The notes: generated by a model from the letters alone, not told the origin. 64,000 bases of DNA from Pedobacter miscanthi (GCF_003315595.1 NZ_QNQU01000010.1:91202-155201); one strand, 5' to 3'. Positions 15,817 through 25,494 are shown, numbered from the stretch's first letter. A program made the numbers and translations.

Positions 15817-16643
15817 AAAATTTAGTTATTGGTGCAATATTAGCAAAATATCAACACAGGTTTAAACATTTTATTGCTCTGAGCAAGGAAACCCGTAGAA
15901 TTATCCTGTACTTACATTCAGTAGGTTTCGCCCTCTTCAAATCATAGCTCCCATAACATACCTAACACTAACATTAGCTACCAGCGCAGTAACAAAAAGA
16001 TGTATAGAACCTATTTACCCGTTCCATATCAGCCAGGATTCCGACAGTAAGTTCCGATAAATATTGCTTTCCAAATTTCCCGATAATAGGCGATAAATAT
16101 AGTCACTCAAAACGGTTCGGCAATCAGGCCAGCCAGATGGGTATAAATTTTTCCGATACACAAAAAAAATATCATTTCAGATGAATGTATTATCCATCTT
16201 TTTGCGGATTGTGTCTATTTGCAGCCTGATTTGATCAATGTAATTTAGGTTTCTTTCGCAGACCTAATGACTTTTATATGTATAAAGATCAGTGTTCGGC
16301 TCATGAGGTGGCCGAAAACCAATTGAGGCGAAATGAAGGCCAGCATAATTTGAAAAAATAAAGAATACGATATCCGTGACACAGAAAATACTGATTATAG
16401 CAATCCAAGAACCAAAAAATATTTTCACAATAAAAACACTGATGTTACTCAACAGTCAGATGCAAGATATATATTGAACACCGCTATGGGAAAAGATTTT
16501 ACAATTGAACAGTGTTCTCCGGCGCCTTAAACACAACTTCAAAAAAGTCAAAAACTGACCTCTCCGGTAGGAATCAGAATTTAAAGCTATACGGTAGCAA
16601 GGCAGTAAAAAATATTTATTATAAACAACAACAATCCAGCTAA
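15817..16643. other. Long gene-free stretch before the GH3 gene
   Basis: These 827 bases hold no well-supported gene. A 62-codon minus-strand frame at 16264-16452 encodes one hydrophobic segment but has no family. The plus strand is interrupted by frequent stops. The last 100 bases presumably hold the promoter of the GH3 gene, with no motif clear enough to name. Confidence 0.45.
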
Positions 16644-18920
16644 ATGAGAAAGATGTTTTTCACTTCAATGGGGCTATTGCTTATCACATACAGCAGTTAC
16701 GCTGTTGATAATTCCCGCTCAGATACATTGCTTTACAAAAACAGTAAAGCCCCTGTACCCTTACGTGTGGAGGATCTACTGAAGCGCATGACGCTTAAAG
16801 AAAAGATGCTACAGTTACAAAACCGCGGATCAGGAAAAATAGAAGATATCGAACAGATTTTTAACGGGCAAAGTTATGGATGTACCCATGAAATGAATAT
16901 GACTGCGCAGAAATGTGCAGATATGTACCAGCAGCTACAGACCTATATACAGAAAAAAACCCGCTTGGGCATCCCTGTCCTCACTGCCGCAGAAGGTATT
17001 GAGGGGATTCTGCAGAACAACTGCACCATCTTTCCCCAGGCTCTGGCCCAGGGCAGTACTTTCAATCCGCAGCTGATACAAAAAATGACAAATGCAGCAG
17101 GTAGCGAGGCACAGGTTATCGGCATCCATCAGATCCTCTCGCCTGTGCTTGATATTGCAAGGGAACTCCGCTGGGGAAGGGTTGAGGAAACCTTTGGTGA
17201 GGACCCGTTTTTGATAGCAGAGATGGCCACTTCTTTTATCAGGGGTTACCAACAGTACAACATCACCTGTACCCCAAAACATTTTGTTGCCCATGGAAGC
17301 CCTTCAGGCGGCCTTAACTGCGCGAATGTGAGCGGTGGCGAACGTGAATTGCGGAGCCTGTACCTCTACCCTTTTGCCAAAGTAATAGCAAATACCTCAC
17401 CACTCTCGCTGATGTCATGCTACAGCAGCTATGATGGAGTTGCGGTGAGCGGATCTTCTTATTATATGACCGATATATTGCGTGGGGAATTGGGTTTCAA
17501 GGGTTACGTATATTCGGACTGGGGATCTGTTGAGCGGTTGCAGACCTTCCACCATGCAGTGAACTCGAGAGAGGAAGCTGCAGTGAGATCATTGGAAGCT
17601 GGTGTTGACCTTGACGTTGACGGCGCTTATGAAACATTGGAGAAAATGGTTACAGAAGGCAAGTTGGAGATGAAATATGTAGATCAGGCCGTACGGCGTA
17701 TACTGAACGTAAAATTCACTCTTGGACTTTTTGAAAACCCCTACGGTGATCCTTCAAAAGTACAAAAAGTTGTCCGCAGCGCCAAAAATGTTGCGATTTC
17801 GAAGGAAGTCGCCGACGAAAGTGCGGTGTTGCTGAAAAACGAAGGGAATATCCTGCCGTTGAACCTATCAAAATATAAGACGATCGCTGTAGTCGGCCCT
17901 AATGCGGACCAGACCGTATTTGGCGATTATGCCTGGACGGGACGGGATACCAAAGAAGGAGTTACCTTACTACAAGGGCTAAAAGATGTTATAGGAAATA
18001 AAGTACGTCTTAATTATGCTCAAGGATGTGACTGGTGGAGCAAAGACAGAACAAAGATCAATGAGGCCGTAAAAGCAGTGGAGGCAAGTGATCTCACAAT
18101 TGTGGCTATCGGCACCCGCAGTACATTTTTAGGCCGGAGCCCAAAATATTCTACCTCGGGAGAGGGCTTTGACCTTAGCTCACTGGAACTTCCTGGAGTA
18201 CAGGAAGAGCTTTTGAAAGCGGTCAAGGCAGCAGGCAAACCCTTTATTGTTGTTTTTATAGCCGGAAAACCCCTTGCAATGCCATGGGTGAAGGACAATG
18301 CAGATGCGGTAATCTGTCAGTGGTACGGTGGTGAAATGCAGGGCAGATCATTGGCCGATATCATTACCGGGGCAGTTAATCCATCAGGAAAATTGAACGT
18401 GTCCTTTCCACGAAGTACAGGAAATTCACCCAGCTACTATAATCATTTTGTAACCGATCGCAACGAACCTTTTGATAGCCCTGGCAATACTGAGGATCCC
18501 AAAGGCCATTATATTTTTGACAGGCCAGACCCGCTTTGGAACTTCGGACACGGTCTAAGCTATTCCAGCTTCAAATATATAAATTGTAGTTTAGCCGACT
18601 CTGTACTTACCTCAAAAGACATTATAAAGGTTGATATAGAAATCCAGAATACCAGTGAAATAGATGGACAGGAAGTGGTACAGGTTTATGTCCATGACAA
18701 GGTCAGTTCGGTAGCTACCCCGGTACAACAGCTAAAGGCATTTAAAAAGGAATGGATAAAAAAGGGAAAGCAGAAAACGGTGCACCTTGAAATACCTGTT
18801 TGCGAACTTGGTTTGTATAATATCAAAATGCAGTATGTAGTGGAACCTGGCGAATTTGAATTACAGATTGGTGGGGCTGCCGATGACATCCACTTCAAAA
18901 AAACAATTACCGTAAAATGA
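16644..18920 (+). CDS. Glycoside hydrolase family 3, periplasmic beta-glucosidase/xylosidase type
   Basis: The 758-residue enzyme has a signal peptide (MRKMFFTSMGLLLITYSSYA). The GH3 N-terminal barrel spans about residues 40-360, with PKHFVAHG at 211-218 and the nucleophile Asp292 in GYVYSDWGS. The GH3 C-terminal domain (about 390-620) contains AVVGPNAD and FIAGKPLAMPW, and an Fn3-like domain (about 655-750) includes DGQEVVQVYVHD. The length is normal for BglX-like enzymes, which remove terminal glucose or xylose from oligosaccharides in the periplasm. No SusC/SusD genes are next to it, so the substrate is open. It is a single-gene unit, with a terminator 150 bases downstream. Confidence 0.92.
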   Translation: MRKMFFTSMGLLLITYSSYAVDNSRSDTLLYKNSKAPVPLRVEDLLKRMTLKEKMLQLQNRGSGKIEDIEQIFNGQSYGCTHEMNMTAQKCADMYQQLQTYIQKKTRLGIPVLTAAEGIEGILQNNCTIFPQALAQGSTFNPQLIQKMTNAAGSEAQVIGIHQILSPVLDIARELRWGRVEETFGEDPFLIAEMATSFIRGYQQYNITCTPKHFVAHGSPSGGLNCANVSGGERELRSLYLYPFAKVIANTSPLSLMSCYSSYDGVAVSGSSYYMTDILRGELGFKGYVYSDWGSVERLQTFHHAVNSREEAAVRSLEAGVDLDVDGAYETLEKMVTEGKLEMKYVDQAVRRILNVKFTLGLFENPYGDPSKVQKVVRSAKNVAISKEVADESAVLLKNEGNILPLNLSKYKTIAVVGPNADQTVFGDYAWTGRDTKEGVTLLQGLKDVIGNKVRLNYAQGCDWWSKDRTKINEAVKAVEASDLTIVAIGTRSTFLGRSPKYSTSGEGFDLSSLELPGVQEELLKAVKAAGKPFIVVFIAGKPLAMPWVKDNADAVICQWYGGEMQGRSLADIITGAVNPSGKLNVSFPRSTGNSPSYYNHFVTDRNEPFDSPGNTEDPKGHYIFDRPDPLWNFGHGLSYSSFKYINCSLADSVLTSKDIIKVDIEIQNTSEIDGQEVVQVYVHDKVSSVATPVQQLKAFKKEWIKKGKQKTVHLEIPVCELGLYNIKMQYVVEPGEFELQIGGAADDIHFKKTITVK

Positions 18921-19068
18921 ACACAAAGGAATTAGAAATACCAGGACGATTAACATTGCCACATCAATCAGGATCAGCTCAGCGTATCGTCCTAATATAG
19001 CTTGTCATTAAAAATTGCTTTTAGAAAAACAATGATTTGAATTTATTTTTTGAAGTAATTTTAAATCA

Positions 19069-19097
19069 GGGGGTGTCCTACCTTTTTGGACACCCCC
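19069..19097 (-). terminator. Bidirectional GC-rich stem-loop
   Basis: GGGGGTGTCC at 19069-19078 pairs with GGACACCCCC at 19088-19097 around a loop that contains TTTTT. It lies between the convergent GH3 and MBL genes and would stop transcription from both sides. Confidence 0.65.
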
Positions 19098-19113
19098 ATA
19101 ACCAACATTTCGG

Positions 19114-20046
19114 TTAGTAATCCCAGAACATTGGCACCCAACGAAAGGCTTCTCCATCTACCACTACATGTCCTACTGATGGGAATGGTAAATGCGTCGC
19201 CACAAGTAGCCCGCCAGTAGCCGCAACTTCCTTTAAAAGATTGGTGCGGACGCGCACAGCCTCTTGGGGATCGTGTTCAAAGCCATTATACCAATCAGGG
19301 TGTTCGAAACCAACCGCGAACACAAGGTCGCCAGCAAATGTCAACCGGTCATCACCAGATTGAAGATTTACTACGCTATGACCAGGGGTATGACCACCGG
19401 TACGGGAAACGGTTACGCCCGGTGCCACTTCATACTCCTCATCGAAGAGTCTTAATTGGCTCTGATACACCTCACTGAATTTCTTGGCCGTTGCGCGAAG
19501 CGCATCTGGAAACCCTGGCGGCATAAATACATGTGAGAAATCGGGCGACTCCCAGAATTTTACTTCTGTAGCGGCTACGTGAATCCGCAGATCCGGATTC
19601 AAACGTTCTTTCACCCCATCAACGAGTAGCCCACCTACATGGTCCATGTGCATATGGGTAAGAATCACATCAGTTACAGATGGAAGCTCAATACCAGCAG
19701 CCTCAAGCCGTTTAATTAACTGCCCTGCTCGTGGTAGGTGCAAGTCTGGGTCTAGTCCAAGTCCAGCGTCTATTAGTATAGTCTGGTCACCGCTACGAAC
19801 GACAACCACATTTAATGCCCAATCGAAAGCTTCAGAGGGCAGGAACATGTCGTCAAGCCATTCTGCCCTATCTTCCGGGGCGGCGTTGTGTGCCAACATT
19901 TGGGTTGGAAGTGGTAGCACGCCATCACTGATAACCAAAACTTCAATTTCTCCAATCTTCAATGCATAACGAGAGGGAACTAGCTCTTCACCTGTTGTTG
20001 TAATTACAGGTAAGATTTTAGTAGCAGAAGTGTTTTTTAAATTCAT
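19114..20046 (-). CDS. MBL-fold metallo-hydrolase (lactonase-like)
   Basis: The 310-residue protein has the metallo-beta-lactamase fold signature HMHMDHVGG with HxHxDH at 131-136, TGGHTPGHS around 214-222, the bridging Asp in TFAGDLVF near 233, and a late His in THLPFPSVGH. The spacing fits the quorum-quenching lactonase and related hydrolase branch rather than beta-lactamases. No signal peptide is visible, so it is probably cytoplasmic. A strong AGGAG site lies seven bases before the ATG at 20046. It is a single-gene unit. The true substrate (lactone, organophosphate or other ester) cannot be told from sequence. Confidence 0.85.
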   Translation of the reverse strand: MNLKNTSATKILPVITTTGEELVPSRYALKIGEIEVLVISDGVLPLPTQMLAHNAAPEDRAEWLDDMFLPSEAFDWALNVVVVRSGDQTILIDAGLGLDPDLHLPRAGQLIKRLEAAGIELPSVTDVILTHMHMDHVGGLLVDGVKERLNPDLRIHVAATEVKFWESPDFSHVFMPPGFPDALRATAKKFSEVYQSQLRLFDEEYEVAPGVTVSRTGGHTPGHSVVNLQSGDDRLTFAGDLVFAVGFEHPDWYNGFEHDPQEAVRVRTNLLKEVAATGGLLVATHLPFPSVGHVVVDGEAFRWVPMFWDY

Positions 20047-20618
20047 TGTTTTCTCCTTTTTTAATTTATATAAATTGTTAGTTAATAGTTAAACTCACTC
20101 TACCCAGTATAACCAATGCCCATACCAAACAAATAAAACACTATAAATCAAATACTTAAAAAAATAACGAAATACTAGAGCGCGCGACATATCGCTATTT
20201 CCGATTTACTCCCGACATTTCAACACCTTACAAAAAGATAAGTGCTCGCTAAAATCAACCAAAAAAAAGATTTTGAGGAAAGCGCAGTTTTTTTTTAGTC
20301 TAGGTGATCCCCAGAAACTGCTATAACGCTGAAAATAGTTTTTTTTTTAAAGAATCTTTATTGGTCTTTGGTGTGATATTGCATTCCATCATTTTCAAAG
20401 CCGCTACATCTCGGCAATATCTGGCGAGATGACGGCATAACGTTATTTAAAAAACACAGAAAAACACAAACAAAATACTGTTTTACAGGTATTTAAAAAA
20501 TTGGTTTTGTTTTTGAATGAGCTATTAATAGTAATTCATGGCTTATGGCAAACGATGGATTACTGTGAAATAAAGTACCTGATTAGGACACAATCTTCAA
20601 TTATTAAAATCAGAAAAA
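20047..20618. other. Divergent gene-free stretch between MBL and cupin genes
   Basis: These 572 bases have no gene. The region is very AT-rich, with several T runs. GAAATA at 20169-20174 and TATTTC at 20196-20201, 21 bases apart, echo an inverted pair seen at three other intergenic places in this window. Promoters for both neighbours must lie here. Confidence 0.45.
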
Positions 20619-21041
20619 ATGGAAAAAAAATTATTAGGAGCAGCTATACTTAGCCTTGCACTAAGTTTTAGTGCAAGCGCACAACATGCATCAAAGGACG
20701 AGGTGACTCAGGTTCCACCTAAGGTGGTCTTTAAAAAGGTCATCAACACCAAAGAGATCAAAAATCAGGAAGTCAAAATGGTTTTGGTTACATTTGGTCC
20801 CGGAGAGTCTTCCAAGGCACACCGCCACCCTATACCGACTATAGGTTACGTTCTTGAAGGCGAAATCGCTTCTACTTTTGAAGGTAAGACGCACATTTAT
20901 AAAAAAGGAGATACTTTCTGGGAAGAGCCAAATGGCCTGCATAATTCTACCAGGAATTTGAGCAAGACAAAACCTGCTAAATTACTAGCTTATTTTATTG
21001 GCAGCAAGGAGCAGCCTTTTTTGGTACCTGAAAAAAAGTAG
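20619..21041 (+). CDS. Periplasmic cupin-domain protein
   Basis: The 140-residue protein has a signal peptide (MEKKLLGAAILSLALSFSASA) and then a single cupin barrel. Motif 1 is FGPGESSKAHRHP with YVLEGE, and motif 2 includes KKGDTFWEEPNGLHNS. The His residues in HRHP and the later LHN would bind a metal. Exported single cupins of this type are common in Bacteroidota beside oxidoreductases and may bind or isomerise small molecules. It is a single-gene unit. The substrate is unknown. Confidence 0.82.
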   Translation: MEKKLLGAAILSLALSFSASAQHASKDEVTQVPPKVVFKKVINTKEIKNQEVKMVLVTFGPGESSKAHRHPIPTIGYVLEGEIASTFEGKTHIYKKGDTFWEEPNGLHNSTRNLSKTKPAKLLAYFIGSKEQPFLVPEKK

Positions 21042-21538
21042 TTACTGGCAGAAATTCGGGAATTGCCAGTGATACTGTTACTACCCTTAGCAACTCCACA
21101 GGCAAGGGAAAAAGAAAGCCATTTTTTCCTGGCTCATGGTGTAAGTAAGGTCAAATAGTAAAAAAATAATGACAGAACATACAGCATTCCTACTTTCTGA
21201 TGACGCTCAGAACCAGCGTTTATCAAAAAGAGTAATTGCGATGAGTATCCGGCAAAACATCAATAAGCCCTGAACATATAGGGAATCTCCCGGCTTGTTA
21301 CACGCAGGAGGTCTAAGGGCGATTCGTTCGGAATTTACATGTTTTATAAACTACCAGATACCTGAAACAACATAAATTGCCCCCACTTAAGATACCGGAC
21401 TTTGGAAATCCACAGTCCGGTATCTTTCACTTCAAAATTCATCTCGTTTATAGCTGGTGATCAGATTGCTGCGATAGCCGTTAATCAAACCGAAGAGGTA
21501 ATGATCCCAGATATAATGTCAAAACATGCTTTTGCGAT
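21042..21538. other. Gene-free stretch with terminator between cupin and SDR genes
   Basis: No gene is firmly supported in these 497 bases. A 34-codon frame at 21169-21273 (MTEHTAFLLSDDAQNQRLSK) could be a remnant or a tiny gene. The clear element is the stem-loop at 21391-21425. Confidence 0.45.
21391..21425 (+). terminator. Stem-loop between convergent cupin and SDR genes
   Basis: GATACCGGACT at 21391-21401 pairs with AGTCCGGTATC at 21414-21424, an 11-base perfect stem followed by TTT. It is likely to end transcription in one or both directions. Confidence 0.6.
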
Positions 21539-22390
21539 TTAAGACATGTATTTTGAAACCCACTTGGCTTTAAGTTCACTCGCTGAATTGTTATACTCAT
21601 AATCCACACCCTGGGCAATTGGATCTACTGAAGTTCTTAGTGGTCTGGTTTTTTTGTCCATGTTAACGAGTGCTAACGCAGCATCTGCAATCATTGCCGC
21701 GTCCGGCTGGTGCTTTTGCAGAGCATTTCCCAATTGAGCGCCAAAACCTGCCATCATCTGCGCGGTCTGTTCACCATATTCAGCAAGAATCTCCTCGCGG
21801 TCGGCATGTGTTCCCTGTTTGGTATACATTTCGGTCATGAATGCACCCGGTTCAATGATTACAGTCTCAATTCCCTGTCCGATTAGCTCATCATACCCAC
21901 CTTCTGTAATGCCTTCAAGCGCGAATTTTGAACTGTTATAAGGAACCTGAAAAGGTGGAGAAAAGCGTCCTGCATTACTTGAGACATTTATAATAAGACC
22001 ATCTCTCTCCTTACGCATAGCAGGAAGCAGCTCCCTGTAAACACGCAAAACTCCAAAAACATTAATGTTCATGATCTTCTGGAATTGCTCCAGGCTATAT
22101 GCCTCAAGCAGGCCCATCCCCTGGATTGCCGCATTATTGATCATCACATCAATCTTACCATATTTTTTCAGTATCGAGGAAATTGCAGTTTTTACAGAAT
22201 TATCTTCTGCTACATCAAGTTCCATTACCTCCACGCCCGGAAGGGCTGAAAGCTCCCCGGCAACAGCTATATTTTTGGTTTGGCTACCGCGCATTGTTGC
22301 AACCACTTTAAATCCTTCCGATGAAAACTTTTTAACCATCAGTGTTCCAAAACCACTGCTTGTACCTGTTATTACAATTACTTTACTCAT
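21539..22390 (-). CDS. Short-chain dehydrogenase/reductase
   Basis: The start was placed at the ATG at 22390 (MSKVIVITGTSSGFG), as the longer frame adds only a basic leader. The 283-residue product is a classical SDR: TGTSSGFG nucleotide-binding loop, NNAAIQG, and the catalytic YNSSK with Tyr and Lys. It is the same length as, and clearly paralogous to, the SDR at 46691-47542; both share QIPYN/QVPYN, VDPIAQG and ALQK. It is divergent from an HxlR regulator, with two direct repeats between them. Such SDRs reduce small carbonyls with NAD(P)H. The substrate is unknown. Confidence 0.88.
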   Translation of the reverse strand: MSKVIVITGTSSGFGTLMVKKFSSEGFKVVATMRGSQTKNIAVAGELSALPGVEVMELDVAEDNSVKTAISSILKKYGKIDVMINNAAIQGMGLLEAYSLEQFQKIMNINVFGVLRVYRELLPAMRKERDGLIINVSSNAGRFSPPFQVPYNSSKFALEGITEGGYDELIGQGIETVIIEPGAFMTEMYTKQGTHADREEILAEYGEQTAQMMAGFGAQLGNALQKHQPDAAMIADAALALVNMDKKTRPLRTSVDPIAQGVDYEYNNSASELKAKWVSKYMS

Positions 22391-22468
22391 TTCAATTTCT
22401 TTTTTAATTATCTTGCACAAAGGAAATGTTTGACCATTATTTATTCAAAAAATCGCCGTTTTTACTGG

Positions 22469-22520
22469 TTTCCAAAAGGTAACTAAGCGTCAAAAACTAG
22501 TTTCCTAAAGGTAACTAAGC
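22469..22520. promoter_or_regulatory. Two direct repeats, probable HxlR operator
   Basis: TTTCCAAAAGGTAACTAAGC at 22469-22488 is repeated as TTTCCTAAAGGTAACTAAGC at 22501-22520, with one difference in 20 bases and a 32-base period, about three helical turns. The second copy ends six bases before the HxlR start codon, and both lie between the divergent SDR and regulator genes. Binding there would control both. Confidence 0.65.
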
Positions 22521-22525
22521 AACAC

Positions 22526-22855
22526 ATGAGAACAATTCATCACGATCCAAAGGACTGCCACATCATACGTACAGTCGAGGTAATAGGCAACAAATGGAAA
22601 CCGGTAATTCTGGTCCAGTTATTCGATGGCCCGGTCAGGTTTGGAAAACTTCGCCTTTTTATACCCAGTATATCCCAGAAAATACTGACCCAGCAATTAA
22701 GGGAGCTGGAGCAGGATGGCCTGATCGTTAGAAACCACTACAAGGAGAAAGTCCCCAGGGTAGAATACGAGATCAGTGAAAAAGGAAAGACCCTTACTCC
22801 CGTTTTGCAGGCCATGTTCGACTGGGGAAAAAACGAACATCCACCGAAGTCTTAA
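22526..22855 (+). CDS. HxlR-family winged-helix regulator
   Basis: The 109-residue protein has the HxlR pattern: the early cysteine in DPKDCHIIRTVEVIGNKWKP, then LVQLFDGPVRFGKLR, SISQKILTQQLRELEQDGLI and the wing KVPRVEYEISEKG. These proteins bind as dimers near their own promoters, often with the single cysteine sensing electrophiles or redox change. It is divergent from an SDR gene and overlaps a pair of direct repeats in the intergenic region, so it most likely regulates that SDR. The regulatory direction (activation or repression) cannot be read from sequence. Confidence 0.9.
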   Translation: MRTIHHDPKDCHIIRTVEVIGNKWKPVILVQLFDGPVRFGKLRLFIPSISQKILTQQLRELEQDGLIVRNHYKEKVPRVEYEISEKGKTLTPVLQAMFDWGKNEHPPKS

Positions 22856-22928
22856 AACCTGCAGCCAGTTAAGGGACGAAGGGCCTTTCAATCTTTTTTG
22901 GGTATGGAAGCAGCAGAAAAATCAAAGC

Positions 22929-23828
22929 TTATTTGCCTATTGTTTTTCTTAACCACTCTCCGGCCTGCTGTATCGCCTGGTTTGCCTCCAAAAGATGCGG
23001 ATAGAACCACGGAAAAATGTGTATCATATCCTTCCAGACATTTAAGCTCACTGTATTTCCTTCCATTGCTGTCAAGCGAGACAGCTCTATAGCGTCTCCC
23101 AACAGCACCTCACTGGAGCCGACATCGATCAGCAAAGGCGGAAAGTCAGCGAAGTCACCATAAACCGGGGAAGCCATCTCATCAGCAGCAGGATGTCCGT
23201 TCAGATAAAGCTCCCGCAAAGCACCCAATGTTTGTCTGCTCAGCATCGGATCTTTAGCGCCAATTTTCTTGTAAGATGGACTATCCAGGTCCATACTAAT
23301 CCATGGACTTATTGCATACAGCGCAGCCGGCCCCTGATATCCCCTTTTTTTAGCGAGTTGAGCAACAACAATAACCAGTCCTCCTCCTGCGGAATCGCCA
23401 GCGAGAACTATGGGTTCATCATTACCAAGCTTAATCCTGAGCTGAACATAAGCCTCGAAGGCATCTTCAGCCGCCGCCGGAAATACATGTTCCGGAGCAA
23501 GCCGATAATCCACGCAATAGGATTTCAGCCCGCATGCCTGCCCAATATGCCCGGCGAGTCCTGCATGATCCTCTGCACTACCAGCAGAATAGCCTCCGGC
23601 GTGAAAGAAAAGTACCGCACCTTTGGACGCTACCTCTGGAGCTGATATCTCCAGGGCTGGGACATTCCCCAGCAATATCGGGCTTGTGCCCCAACCCTTT
23701 GGCAGTGCAGAACCCTTACCATAAGCTGTTTGACGGCTCCTGGTTTCTTCGAGAGAATTTGGCGGGTTTACAGAAGTGAAAAACTTTTCGGTAAATTCCC
23801 GGATATCCATATAGTTTGTTGTCGACAT
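22929..23828 (-). CDS. Alpha/beta hydrolase of the HSL esterase type
   Basis: The 299-residue enzyme has the oxyanion-hole motif as HAGGYSAGS (usually HGGG), the lid-side YRLAPEHVFPAAAED, the nucleophile GDSAGGG, and the acid/His pair near DVGSSEVLLGDA and MIHIFPWF. No signal peptide is visible. It is the last gene of a three-gene minus-strand operon after an SDR and an NTF2-like protein, with nine bases to the latter. The set looks like a small catabolic or detoxification unit in which an ester is cut and a carbonyl reduced. The substrate is unknown. Confidence 0.87.
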   Translation of the reverse strand: MSTTNYMDIREFTEKFFTSVNPPNSLEETRSRQTAYGKGSALPKGWGTSPILLGNVPALEISAPEVASKGAVLFFHAGGYSAGSAEDHAGLAGHIGQACGLKSYCVDYRLAPEHVFPAAAEDAFEAYVQLRIKLGNDEPIVLAGDSAGGGLVIVVAQLAKKRGYQGPAALYAISPWISMDLDSPSYKKIGAKDPMLSRQTLGALRELYLNGHPAADEMASPVYGDFADFPPLLIDVGSSEVLLGDAIELSRLTAMEGNTVSLNVWKDMIHIFPWFYPHLLEANQAIQQAGEWLRKTIGK

Positions 23829-23837
23829 AAGCTAATT

Positions 23838-24260
23838 TTATGGTTTTTCAAGTTGCCAAAGCACCGAAGCCTTACGCTCCAGAAAATGCCAGTTATCTTT
23901 TCCGAAGGTAAATTTATCACTGTAACGGCCACTCATTACGGCCGTTCTTGGTTCACCGCTAACAGTCTTGTAAAGCGTCCAGTAGGCCTGGGCAGAAGCA
24001 CTCAAACCATCCTGCGCGATTTCGATTATGATATTGGTAATCTCGTGGGTAGTTGCCGAACGTCCGTTTTCCAGAACCTGGATCATACTGGTTGCAACCG
24101 CGGAAATTTCTTCCTTTCCTTTAGCTGACATCTGGTCAATCCAAAATGTTGCATCCTTAAATAATTCACCCAAACGGGCAATGTCCGCATCATCATTTGC
24201 AAATGCGTAGGCGACCATTAGATTTTCAATGGCACGCTCATCAGAAATTTTATTTTTCAT
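23838..24260 (-). CDS. NTF2-like (SnoaL) protein
   Basis: The 140-residue protein fits the SnoaL-like NTF2 fold: an N-terminal helix DERAIENLMVAYAFANDDAD, then LGELFKDATFWIDQM, the central ATTHEITNIIIEIAQDG and the closing strand RYSDKFTFGKDNWHFLERKA. Members act as small cyclases, isomerases or binding proteins with a conical pocket. It is packed between the SDR (23 bases upstream) and the esterase. The context suggests it works on the same substrate. No assigned reaction. Confidence 0.82.
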   Translation of the reverse strand: MKNKISDERAIENLMVAYAFANDDADIARLGELFKDATFWIDQMSAKGKEEISAVATSMIQVLENGRSATTHEITNIIIEIAQDGLSASAQAYWTLYKTVSGEPRTAVMSGRYSDKFTFGKDNWHFLERKASVLWQLEKP

Positions 24261-24283
24261 TTCGTTTTATTTTATAGCGAAAA

Positions 24284-25045
24284 TTAACCAGCTTTGGTCA
24301 CCCCTAATAGACCACCACCGGTAGCATCTATAGTTTGTCCGTTCACCCAGCGTCCATCTTCGGAAGCTAAAAAAGCGATGATATCACCAATATCAGACGG
24401 CTGTCCAACTCTTCCAAGAGCACTTTGTCCTGCTGCCCATTCCCTTGCACCTGGATTTGCAAACCAGCTGCTCATATCGGTATCGGTAAACCCCGGGGCA
24501 ACAGCATTGACAGTAATCTGGCGATCCCCAAGATCCCAGGCTAAGGTTCTGGTTAAGGTACTGATTGCGCCTTTGGTAGCAGAATACATTGTTGCCATTG
24601 GGCTAGCCATGTAAGCCGCAGCAGAAGAAAGGTTAATAATCCTTCCTCCATCGTTAATTCTGGATAATCCCTGTTGAATAATAAAAAGCGGCGATTTAAC
24701 ATTTACAGTGAAAAGTCTCGCAAAATCTTCTTCGACAATTTCCCTGATAGTTCCGTATACAACCTCACCGGCATTGTTTACCAAAATATCCACTTTATCT
24801 GCATGCTCATCAAAAGCTTTCCATAATGTTTCTGCAGCATGTGGTAAAGACAGATCAGCATGAATGGCAAATGCAGAACCACCATTGGCCTCTATTGCTG
24901 CTACCGTTTCCAGTGCCAGTTCTTTATTCTGTCCGTAATGAACGCCAACACGGGCACCATCTTTAGCTAATCGCTCTGCAGTGTATCTACCAATACCCCT
25001 GCTTGCACCTGTTACCAGGGCAGTTTTTCCTTTTAAGTTTGACAT
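24284..25045 (-). CDS. Short-chain dehydrogenase/reductase, first gene of operon
   Basis: The start at 25045 (MSNLKGKTALVTGASRGIG) is preferred over an upstream in-frame start. The 253-residue protein has TGASRGIG, NNAGEVVYG, the catalytic YSATK and a C-terminal VNGQTIDATGGGLLG typical of FabG-like SDRs. Acidic residues after the second strand are absent (VHYGQN), which suggests NADP use. It leads the SDR, NTF2-like and esterase genes. The gene on the other side is a divergent histidine kinase far upstream. Confidence 0.9.
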   Translation of the reverse strand: MSNLKGKTALVTGASRGIGRYTAERLAKDGARVGVHYGQNKELALETVAAIEANGGSAFAIHADLSLPHAAETLWKAFDEHADKVDILVNNAGEVVYGTIREIVEEDFARLFTVNVKSPLFIIQQGLSRINDGGRIINLSSAAAYMASPMATMYSATKGAISTLTRTLAWDLGDRQITVNAVAPGFTDTDMSSWFANPGAREWAAGQSALGRVGQPSDIGDIIAFLASEDGRWVNGQTIDATGGGLLGVTKAG

Positions 25046-25494
25046 AATTGCTTTATTTTTTGAATAGTTATACCTCAATCCGCTTGTTATATTCTTTGTT
25101 TACCATGGGCTACAAAGGTTTTACCTACCAGATTTCAACGTTCAAGGCTTCAAAGCTTATACCCAAAACATAATATTATGATAGTCAGCAACTTAAGTTA
25201 ATTTTTAAACCTTTCAAAACTGCTCTATTTCGCCATTGCTATTTTTGTCCGCGAAATAGAACGAAATTTAACCCAGCACGAAAAAGCGTGTTGGGTTGTA
25301 GCTAGAAGGATCCAGCAAAAAAATAAAAGGTAGTATTTGATAGACAGAGCATTAGACAAAAATGCTCCCGAGGCATCATCAGGCAATTGTTTTACCTTTC
25401 AGGCAATATAGGGGATGAAAACTTTCTGCAGCAAAAAATATTTTTCATTTTTTTTACCGAATTTTATTCACAGTCCGCAAACAGCTCTAATAAC
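25046..25494. other. Divergent gene-free stretch with inverted repeat
   Basis: There is no gene in these 449 bases between the SDR operon and the histidine kinase. CTATTTCGC at 25225-25233 and GCGAAATAG at 25251-25259 form an inverted repeat around TATTTTTG, which fits the Bacteroidota -7 element TAnnTTTG. A regulator bound there would cover a promoter. Confidence 0.45.

Noticed and set aside
16264..16452. A 62-codon minus-strand frame with one hydrophobic helix
   Set aside because: No family, no clear ribosome site and no neighbour that suggests a role. It lies in a long gene-free area and is likely a chance frame.
21169..21273. A 34-codon frame beginning MTEHTAFLLSDD
   Set aside because: Too short to support without conservation evidence. 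It is mentioned in the intergenic entry only.
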